Shown here: positions 23,132 through 28,338 of the stretch, in pieces
Position numbering within the stretch: the stretch's first letter is position 1
Layout of the letters: every line of letters starts with the position of its first letter
From: UBA8337 sp965658615
GTDB lineage: Bacteria > Pseudomonadota > Alphaproteobacteria > RS24
Direction: 5' to 3'
DNA: 28,338 nt
Assembly: GCA_965658615.1 (NCBI GenBank)
Contig: CBFHSX010000022.1
Span: 1 to 28,338 of the forward strand
The notes under the pieces: model-generated
The model's input: only the letters and a program-made list of their open reading frames with translations
Told to the model about the DNA's origin: nothing
Database searches by the model: none
Made by a program: the position numbers and the translations under genes

Positions 23132-23914
23132 ATGAGCACGACCGACCCGAAAGCCGTTTTGATAACCGGTGCCGCCAAACGCATTGGCCGCGCACTGGCC
23201 GAGGCAATGGCGGCCGATGGCTGGGCCATTGCGGCGCATTATGCCGGCTCAAAATCCGAGGCAGAGGCTCTGATTGCCGACATCACCAGCAAAGGCGGTA
23301 AAGCTGTTGCACTGCAAGCCGATTTGCGCGATGCCGCAGCGACTGAGACTTTGGTGCCACAGGCCGTGGCCGCGCTGGGGCCGCTGACGGCACTGATCAA
23401 TAATGCCTCGACCTTTGAACGCGACACGGCGCACACGCTCAGTGCCGCAAGCTGGGACACGCATATCAATGCCAATCTGCGCGCACCGGCCCTGCTAATG
23501 CGCGATTTTGCCAATCAGACCGCCTTGCAAGATGGCAGCATTGCCGACGCCAATATCATCAATATTACCGATCAGCGCGTGTTTCGACTGACCCCGGATT
23601 TCGCCAGCTATACGGTTTCGAAAACCGGATTGGCGACGCTGACGCAAACTTTCGCGCAGGCGCTGGCGCCGCAACATATCCGCGTCAACGCCATTGCGCC
23701 GGGCCCGACCTTGCCGAACCCCCGCCAAGACCAGAGCGAATTTGACAAACAAGCCCGCCTCGTGCCATTGGCGCATGGTGCCGAACCGGCCGATATTGTT
23801 GCCGCCGCCCGCTATATTTTGAGCGCCCGCGCCATGACCGGGCAGACATTGACGCAGGATGGCGGCCAGCATTTGGCTTGGCAGACGCCTGATGTGGTTG
23901 AGGTAAAGGAATAA
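23132..23914 (+). CDS. SDR family pteridine reductase (FolM/PTR1-like)
   Basis: The 260-residue Rossmann-fold SDR has T12-G13-A-A-K16-R17-I-G19 instead of the classic TGxxxGxG; this TGxxxRxG form is typical of pteridine reductases and points to NADPH. NNAS (90-93) follows, and the catalytic set is D147, Y160 and K164, with Asp in place of the usual Ser exactly 13 residues before Tyr, as in PTR1 and FolM. Such enzymes reduce dihydropteridines such as dihydromonapterin, or dihydrofolate. The next gene, 4 bases on, is folB, which supports a pterin role. The call as FolM-like is inference from motifs and context; the precise substrate is not visible. Confidence 0.85.
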   Translation: MSTTDPKAVLITGAAKRIGRALAEAMAADGWAIAAHYAGSKSEAEALIADITSKGGKAVALQADLRDAAATETLVPQAVAALGPLTALINNASTFERDTAHTLSAASWDTHINANLRAPALLMRDFANQTALQDGSIADANIINITDQRVFRLTPDFASYTVSKTGLATLTQTFAQALAPQHIRVNAIAPGPTLPNPRQDQSEFDKQARLVPLAHGAEPADIVAAARYILSARAMTGQTLTQDGGQHLAWQTPDVVEVKE

Positions 23915-23918
23915 TCAA

Positions 23919-24329
23919 ATGAACCAGCATCCGGCCGGCAACACTCTGGGTTTCGCCAATGCAACGCGCGGGCTGCGCCATGTCTTTGTCAATCGGCTGG
24001 CGCTCGACGCGCGCATCGGCATTCACCCGCATGAGCGCGCCGCGCCGCAAACCATTTGGGTCTCGGTCGATGCGGCCGTTGCCGAGCAGGATGTGGCGAC
24101 CGACCCGTCAATCGATGATGTGGTGTGTTATGAGGGCATCAGCAATCAGATCGGTGACATTATTGAGCGCGGCCATATTGATCTGGTCGAAACGCTGGCC
24201 GAAATAATTGCCGACACGCTCATGGCCGATAAACGCATTGTGCAATTGCGGGTGAAGATTGAAAAGCCTGACGCCATCGCCGCAGCAGAAAGTGTCGGAA
24301 TTGCAATTGAGCGGCTTCAAAGCGCCTGA
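23919..24329 (+). CDS. folB: Dihydroneopterin aldolase
   Basis: FolB splits dihydroneopterin to 6-hydroxymethyl-dihydropterin and glycolaldehyde in folate synthesis; many also epimerise the substrate to dihydromonapterin, the substrate of FolM. The 136-residue protein has RIGIHPHER (32-40), VCYEGI with Tyr71, HIDLVETLAE with Glu91 (pterin binding) and RVKIEKPDA with the likely catalytic Lys116. It starts 4 bases after the pteridine reductase stop, with AAGGA as ribosome site within that gene's end, so the two are surely co-transcribed. Its N-terminus is about 15 residues longer than usual. Confidence 0.92.
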   Translation: MNQHPAGNTLGFANATRGLRHVFVNRLALDARIGIHPHERAAPQTIWVSVDAAVAEQDVATDPSIDDVVCYEGISNQIGDIIERGHIDLVETLAEIIADTLMADKRIVQLRVKIEKPDAIAAAESVGIAIERLQSA

Positions 24330-24619
24330 ATTCTGCGTCAAAAGCGCGCAAAATCGTCACAGAGCAGCAGTTATGTGACGTTTTTCTTACGCTAAGTCGC
24401 TGAATTAAAATAAAAAAACGCAATAAGCGAGTTTTTCACACCCCGCTGCAAAAAAATGTCAGTTTTGTAAAGCCATAAAAATAGCCGAAAAAAATATTTT
24501 TTTTAGGTAGTTGATTTTGTTTTTATGAATACATTCAATGGCTTAATTGTTTTGCCTATTTTTTGTGCAATGAGTGCGGATTTGTTTTAAATCAATAACT
24601 TGGCGGCTTATTCGATTTT

Positions 24620-24640
24620 TTATACACACACTTATCCACA
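24620..24640 (+). promoter_or_regulatory. Pair of DnaA boxes in direct orientation
   Basis: TTATACACA (24620-24628) and TTATCCACA (24632-24640) both match the TTATNCACA consensus, the second being the strongest known form. They are 3 bases apart in the same orientation, next to an AT-rich stretch. Confidence 0.7.
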
Positions 24641-24677
24641 GAACTGGTGAATTATTTTTTTGACGGTTTTGTGTAGA

Positions 24678-24699
24678 CTGCCAAGCAGTTAATTGGCAG
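24678..24699. promoter_or_regulatory. Inverted repeat upstream of uvrC
   Basis: CTGCCAA (24678-24684) and TTGGCAG (24693-24699) are perfect complements around an 8-base centre, 31 bases before the uvrC ATG. A -35-like TTGACG lies at 24660-24665. It could be an operator or a hairpin in the leader. Confidence 0.4.
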
Positions 24700-24730
24700 A
24701 TAAATCGGGGTAGCGCATTTCAGGACGGGC

Positions 24731-26593
24731 ATGACGCAGGAAGCAGAAACATTACAGGGCCGCGCGCTGATCGAGGCAAAAGTGGCAACCCTGCCCTCGG
24801 CGCCCGGCGTCTATCGCATGCTCGATGATGCGGGCAATGCGCTTTATGTCGGCAAGGCGAAAAATCTGAAGAACCGCGTGCGCAGCTATGCCCGCCCGAC
24901 CGGTCATAATAACCGTATCCTCAGAATGATTGACGCGACGCGCGCCATGGAATTTATCCGCACCGAGACCGAGACCGATGCGCTGCTGCTGGAAGCCAAT
25001 CTAATCAAAAAATTGCGGCCGCGTTTCAATGTGCTGCTGCGCGACGATAAGAGCTTTCCCTATATTCTGCTGGCCGATGACCATGAAGTGCCGCAGCTGT
25101 ATAAACATCGCGGGCCGCGCAAACGCCCGGGCGCTTATTTCGGCCCGTTTGCTTCAGCCGGCGCAGTCAATCGCACGCTGAACACACTGCAGCGCGCCTT
25201 TTTGCTGCGCTCATGTTCAGACAGCGTTTATGAAAGCCGCACGCGACCCTGCCTGCTCTATCAAATCAAACGCTGCGCCGCGCCCTGCACGGGCGAGATC
25301 TCACGCGGCGATTATCAAGAACTGGTCGAAGAAGCGCGCGAATTCCTCTCCGGCGACAGTCGCAAAGTGCAGGACGGTTTGCTGGAAAAAATGCAAGCCG
25401 CCAGCGAGGCGTTGGATTTCGAAGCCGCCGCCGCGGCGCGCGACCGTATTCGCGCCCTCACCTATGTGCAACAAGAGAGCGGCATCAACCCGCTGGATAT
25501 TGCCGAAGCCGATGTCGTTGCCGTGGCCAAGCAAGGCGGGCAATCATGTGTACAAGTCTTCTTCTTTCGCGCCGGCCAAAATCTCGGCAATAAGGCCTAT
25601 TTCCCACGCCATGAAAAAGACCAGAGCGAGGCGGAAATCCTCGAGGCGTTTATCGGTCAATTCTATGAAGGCCGCCCCGTGCCGCGCGATATTTACGTCA
25701 ATCATAGCCTGCCCGCCGCCGCGCTGATCGGCGAGGCGCTGAGCACACGCATGGGGCGTAATATCAAAATCCATAAGCCACAACGCGGCGACAAGACTCA
25801 GCTTGTGCGCCATGCCGAGCAAAATGCCCGCGAAGCCTTAGGCCGTCACGTGGCCGAAAGCGCCAGCCAAAGAAAATTATTGCGCGGCGTCGCCGAGGCG
25901 TTCGACCTCGAAGCCCCGCCGCAGCGCATTGAGGTTTTTGACAATAGTCATTTGCAAGGCACCAATCAGCTTGGTGGCATGATTGTCGCCGGGCCGGATG
26001 GGTTTATGAAAAACCACTATCGCAAATTTAATATTAAAAACCCCGAAACGGCGCCGGGCGATGATTACGCAATGATGCGCGAAGTGTTTTCCCGTCGCTA
26101 TGGCCGCCTCGCCAAAGAAGAAAATCGCGACACTGCCAATTGGCCGGATTTGGTTTTGATCGATGGCGGTAAAGGCCAACTTGGCGTCGCCATAGAGGTC
26201 ATGGCCGAGCTGGGGCTTGAGGATATCCCGCTGGTCGGCGTCGCCAAGGGCCCGGACCGCGATGCCGGACGTGAACGTTTTTTCCAACCGAAGCGCGCCG
26301 ACTTTATGCTGCCGCAAAACTCGCCCGTCTTATATTATCTGCAACGTTTGCGCGACGAGGCGCACCGCTTCGCCATTGGCGGCCATCGCGCCAAGCGCAA
26401 AGCCGATATTCGTAAAAACCCCCTCGATGCGATTGAGGGCATTGGCGGGCATCGCAAAAAAGCGCTGCTGCATCATTTCGGTTCGGCCCGCGCCGTGGCC
26501 CGCGCCTCGCTGGCCGATTTGGAAAAAGTTGACGGCATTAGTGCAAAAACCGCACAACGTATCTACAATCATTTCAATTCAAGTGAGTCGTAA
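24731..26593 (+). CDS. uvrC: UvrABC system protein C
   Basis: UvrC makes the two incisions around a DNA lesion bound by UvrB. The 620-residue protein has the N-terminal GIY-YIG nuclease (G26-V-Y and Y39-V-G in PSAPGVYRML..NALYVGKAKN) for the 3' cut, a Cys-rich CLLYQIKRCAAPC stretch as in many UvrC proteins, a UVR motif (EKMQAASEALDFEAAAAARD) for UvrB contact, the RNase H-like nuclease with EVFDNSHLQG and LVLIDGGKGQL for the 5' cut, and a C-terminal double helix-hairpin-helix (IEGIGGHRKKALLHHFGS). AGGA lies 5 bases before ATG 24731. pgsA follows after 9 bases, the common uvrC-pgsA order. Confidence 0.97.
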   Translation: MTQEAETLQGRALIEAKVATLPSAPGVYRMLDDAGNALYVGKAKNLKNRVRSYARPTGHNNRILRMIDATRAMEFIRTETETDALLLEANLIKKLRPRFNVLLRDDKSFPYILLADDHEVPQLYKHRGPRKRPGAYFGPFASAGAVNRTLNTLQRAFLLRSCSDSVYESRTRPCLLYQIKRCAAPCTGEISRGDYQELVEEAREFLSGDSRKVQDGLLEKMQAASEALDFEAAAAARDRIRALTYVQQESGINPLDIAEADVVAVAKQGGQSCVQVFFFRAGQNLGNKAYFPRHEKDQSEAEILEAFIGQFYEGRPVPRDIYVNHSLPAAALIGEALSTRMGRNIKIHKPQRGDKTQLVRHAEQNAREALGRHVAESASQRKLLRGVAEAFDLEAPPQRIEVFDNSHLQGTNQLGGMIVAGPDGFMKNHYRKFNIKNPETAPGDDYAMMREVFSRRYGRLAKEENRDTANWPDLVLIDGGKGQLGVAIEVMAELGLEDIPLVGVAKGPDRDAGRERFFQPKRADFMLPQNSPVLYYLQRLRDEAHRFAIGGHRAKRKADIRKNPLDAIEGIGGHRKKALLHHFGSARAVARASLADLEKVDGISAKTAQRIYNHFNSSES

Positions 26594-26602
26594 GAGGCAG
26601 GC

Positions 26603-27163
26603 ATGAACCATATCCCGAATATTCTGACCCTGCTGCGCATTGCTATGATACCGGCGGTTTATATCGCCTTTCTCATTCCCGGCCATTTTGGCGATTGGTT
26701 GGCGCTTATCCTTTTCTCAATAGCCGGCTTTACCGATTTTTTCGATGGCTGGCTGGCCCGCAAGCTGGATGTGCAATCCGGCTTTGGCCGCATGCTCGAC
26801 CCGATTGCCGATAAGCTGATGGTCGCCACTTGCCTGATGCTGCTAGCCGGGTATGGCATTGTGAACGGCTATCACATGATTGCGACGATTATTATTCTAT
26901 GCCGCGAGATTCTGGTGTCGGGTCTGCGCGAATATCTCATGGAATTAAACGTCGCCCTGCCGGTCTCGACACTGGCCAAATATAAGACGACCATTCAGAT
27001 GGTTGCGATCGGCTTTTTGCTCTCAGATGAGGCCGGGGCCAGCGTGCTGGCCGGGGCGCATGAGATCGGCTTGGTGCTGCTGTGGATCGCCGCCATTTTG
27101 ACGCTGGTCACCGGTTATGACTATGTGCGTCAGGGTATGAAACACGCCAAATGGCAAGATTAA
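26603..27163 (+). CDS. pgsA: Phosphatidylglycerophosphate synthase
   Basis: PgsA joins CDP-diacylglycerol and glycerol-3-phosphate to phosphatidylglycerophosphate, the first step to phosphatidylglycerol and cardiolipin, in the inner membrane. The 186-residue protein has the full CDP-alcohol phosphotransferase motif: D45-x2-D48-G-x2-A-R-x8-G62-x3-D66-x3-D70. Several hydrophobic helices follow, and NIPNILTLLRI-type start (NHIPNILTLLRIAMIP) is typical for PgsA. AGAGGCAGGC precedes ATG 26603. It is 9 bases after uvrC, a widespread pairing that shares a transcript without an obvious functional link. Confidence 0.95.
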   Translation: MNHIPNILTLLRIAMIPAVYIAFLIPGHFGDWLALILFSIAGFTDFFDGWLARKLDVQSGFGRMLDPIADKLMVATCLMLLAGYGIVNGYHMIATIIILCREILVSGLREYLMELNVALPVSTLAKYKTTIQMVAIGFLLSDEAGASVLAGAHEIGLVLLWIAAILTLVTGYDYVRQGMKHAKWQD

Positions 27164-27209
27164 TTTGCCGCACTGGTAATTGATGCCGCCTTCGGGTAAA
27201 TCATCAGCC

Positions 27210-27509
27210 ATGAGTGAACGCGCCCCTTTACCCTGTCCTGAGATGGAGGACATTCGCCGCGCCATTGACGCGCTGGACGAAAAGCTTGTGCAGCTTTTGG
27301 CCGAACGCCAAAAGCTCATTGAAGCGGCAGGCAAAGTCAAACCGTCGCGTGATACGGTGCGCGATGAGGCGCGCATTGAAGAAGTTATTGCCCTGGTCAA
27401 AAAAGAAGCCGCCAAGGCCGGCCTCGCAGAAGAAATCGCGGAACCGGTTTGGCGGCAACTTATTGAAAGCTCAATTGCCTATGAATATGGCGTTTACGAT
27501 AAACGCTAA
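27210..27509 (+). CDS. AroQ-type chorismate mutase
   Basis: Chorismate mutase rearranges chorismate to prephenate, leading to phenylalanine and tyrosine. The stand-alone 99-residue all-helical protein has the AroQ pattern MEDIRRAIDALDEKLVQLLAERQKL with the active-site Arg residues, AGKVK with the active-site Lys, RDEARIEEV, and WRQLIESSIAYE at the end, where Glu stands in the position of E. coli Gln88 (as in yeast mutase). I take ATG 27210; ATG 27183 in frame would add nine residues and neither has a clear ribosome site. It follows pgsA by less than 50 bases. Its stop is 3 bases from the convergent ferredoxin gene. Confidence 0.88.
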   Translation: MSERAPLPCPEMEDIRRAIDALDEKLVQLLAERQKLIEAAGKVKPSRDTVRDEARIEEVIALVKKEAAKAGLAEEIAEPVWRQLIESSIAYEYGVYDKR

Positions 27510-27512
27510 ATC

Positions 27513-27833
27513 TTAGAATTGTGACGCAGGCACTTTCACAACCAGACCGTCAATATCATCGCTGACTTTGATCTGGCAGCACAGGCGGCTGTTTTCTTCA
27601 ACTTCATGCGCGAAGTCCAGCATGTCGCTTTCCATTTCTTCGCGCTGTTTCAGCTTCTCAGCCCAATCGCCTTGCAGATAGACATGGCAGGTTGCACAAG
27701 CACAGGCACCGCCGCAATCGGCATCAATACCTTCAACAGAGTTTTTAATCGCGACTTCCATGACGGTGGTGCCGTTGTCAGCGTCAAAACTGTGCTCAGT
27801 ACCGTCATGCGTGATAAACGTAATTTTAGCCAT
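27513..27833 (-). CDS. [2Fe-2S] ferredoxin (adrenodoxin/FdxB type)
   Basis: A small electron carrier of 106 residues from ATG 27833 (GGAGG 5 bases upstream). Cys40, Cys46, Cys49 and Cys86 have the C-x5-C-x2-C-x36-C spacing of adrenodoxin-type [2Fe-2S] ferredoxins; Cys44 and Cys85 are extra. ITFITHDGTEHSF, DCGGACACATCHVYL and the C-terminal DDIDGLVVKVP are typical of the alphaproteobacterial FdxB/FdxVI group, which serve Fe-S assembly or cytochrome P450s. A longer frame to 27935 runs through the promoter region and is not used. It is divergent from the epimerase gene. The exact partner cannot be told here. Confidence 0.93.
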   Translation of the reverse strand: MAKITFITHDGTEHSFDADNGTTVMEVAIKNSVEGIDADCGGACACATCHVYLQGDWAEKLKQREEMESDMLDFAHEVEENSRLCCQIKVSDDIDGLVVKVPASQF

Positions 27834-27858
27834 GAATTCCTCCAAATTTTCTGACTGC

Positions 27859-27886
27859 AATATAAAGAAAATTTGCTTGAGGGCAA
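27859..27886 (-). promoter_or_regulatory. Likely ferredoxin promoter
   Basis: On the minus strand TTGCCC (27886-27881) and TATATT (27864-27859) lie 16 bases apart, about 26 bases before the ferredoxin ATG. The -10 is good, the -35 partial. Confidence 0.5.
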
Positions 27887-27890
27887 GCGA

Positions 27891-27919
27891 TTGGACGCGG
27901 CATAGTGGCACTGTATAAC
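27891..27919 (+). promoter_or_regulatory. Likely promoter of the epimerase gene
   Basis: TTGGAC (27891-27896) and TATAAC (27914-27919) are 17 bases apart and 21 bases before the ATG at 27941. It is back to back with the ferredoxin promoter, the two -35 elements being 4 bases apart. Confidence 0.5.
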
Positions 27920-27940
27920 ACGCCGGAGAGGCCATATTTT

Positions 27941-28338
27941 ATGCGCAAAATATCAATCAAAGCCGAGACCTGGCCCCTGCGTCAGCGATTTGCCATTGCC
28001 CGCGGCAGCAAAATCGCGGCCGAGCTTATCAGCGTTGACATTAGCGATGGCGATGCGACGGGGCGCGGCGAGGCAGTGCCTTATGCGCGCTATGGCGAAA
28101 CGGTAGAGACCGCCAGCGCTGCCATTGAGGCGCTGATACCGGCGTTGCAGGACGGTATGGGGCGCAGCGCGCTGGCCGATGCGCTGCTGCCCGGTGCGGC
28201 GCGCAATGCGGTCGATTGCGCGCTGTGGGATTTGGAGGCCAAGCTGGCCGGGCAGTCGGTTTATCAGCTTGCCGGATTGCCCGCGCCCCAAAAGCTGACC
28301 ACCGCCTATACGATTATTCTGGATGAGGCCGACACCAT
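27941..28338 (+). CDS. Dipeptide epimerase-like enolase superfamily protein, 5' part
   Basis: The frame runs from ATG 27941 off the window end, giving 132 residues. It matches the N-terminal capping domain of muconate-lactonising/enolase superfamily enzymes: ISIKAETWPLRQRFAIARGSK, then GRGEAVPYARYGET, which is the typical lid segment of L-Ala-D/L-Glu epimerases, and AVDCALWDLEAKLAGQSVYQL leading into the barrel. YTIILDE at the edge is the first barrel strand. Such enzymes epimerise muropeptide-derived dipeptides during cell-wall recycling. The catalytic lysines and metal ligands are beyond the window, so the substrate call rests on N-terminal motifs only. GAGG lies 10 bases before the ATG. 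Confidence 0.82.
   Translation, partial: MRKISIKAETWPLRQRFAIARGSKIAAELISVDISDGDATGRGEAVPYARYGETVETASAAIEALIPALQDGMGRSALADALLPGAARNAVDCALWDLEAKLAGQSVYQLAGLPAPQKLTTAYTIILDEADT

Larger units (their letters stand above)
24330..24730. other. 401-base AT-rich non-coding region with DnaA boxes
   Basis: No gene is supported between folB and uvrC. The middle part, about 24390-24665, is strikingly AT-rich with long A and T runs (for example 24487-24504), unlike the GC-rich genes around it. It holds two DnaA boxes (24620-24640), a GATTTTGTTTTTA (24513-24525) resembling the 13-mer of bacterial origins at about 10 of 13 positions, and a short inverted repeat near uvrC. It could be a secondary or true replication origin, a DnaA-controlled uvrC promoter, or a plain regulatory gap. 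Confidence 0.6.

Noticed and set aside
24525..24590. 21-residue frame from an ATG in the AT-rich gap
   Set aside because: No ribosome binding site, T-rich run directly upstream, and composition explained by the AT-rich sequence.
1..28338. CRISPR array, tRNA, rRNA, prophage or insertion sequence
   Set aside because: No regular spaced repeats, cloverleaf, rRNA stretch, transposase or phage gene was found on either strand by reading.

Overview
The window looks like chromosomal core DNA of an alphaproteobacterium. Three things point there. The order purC-purS-purQ-purL-bolA-grxD is typical of that class. The recA promoter carries a GTTC-N7-GTTC box, the alphaproteobacterial LexA operator. The DksA protein lacks most of its zinc cysteines, as is common in that class. 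Genes are GC-rich and tightly packed, nearly all start from clear Shine-Dalgarno (SD) sites, and no tRNA, rRNA, CRISPR array, transposase or phage gene is visible. The genus cannot be told from the sequence alone.

Layout. 1-191: 3' end of radC (+). 279-5573: purB, then the purC-purS-purQ-purL run (+), covering several steps of IMP/AMP synthesis with FGAM synthetase split into PurS, PurQ and PurL. 5584-6175: bolA and a CGFS monothiol glutaredoxin, partners in iron-sulfur trafficking, followed by a bidirectional terminator. 6256-7832 (-): trmJ-like tRNA methyltransferase and rpsD with its own promoter. 7917-9128 (+): NADP isocitrate dehydrogenase, converging on alaS (-) with a 1-base gap. 11931-13661 (-): recA with terminator and SOS promoter, and dksA. 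13865-15918 (+): a MoxR-type AAA ATPase paired with a CoxE-like VWA protein.

15921-17665 is the most accessory-looking part. It holds two small unknown genes (-) joined by a TTGA overlap, a secreted Excalibur-domain protein, a long perfect stem-loop, a 101-bp inverted-repeat unit and a small membrane protein. Next come an aspartate aminotransferase (-), a membrane-anchored Cache protein, a small membrane protein and uvrB (+). 22001-23038 (-) holds an outer-membrane-barrel-like protein preceded by two very small genes: a 40-residue membrane protein and a 26-residue peptide whose last eight residues contain five cysteines. 23132-24329 (+) pairs a FolM/PTR1-like pteridine reductase with folB. 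A 401-base AT-rich gap with two adjacent DnaA boxes precedes uvrC-pgsA-chorismate mutase (+). The window ends with a [2Fe-2S] ferredoxin (-) and the 5' part of a dipeptide epimerase-like gene (+).

How the genes work together: purine synthesis, Fe-S handling, translation (S4, AlaRS, tRNA methylation), DNA repair (recA, uvrB, uvrC, radC) and pterin metabolism are mostly ordinary housekeeping. The least explained parts are the cysteine-rich micropeptide cassette at 22.0-23.0 kb, the DnaA-box AT-rich gap at 24.3-24.7 kb, and the repeat-bearing segment at 16.2-17.4 kb.
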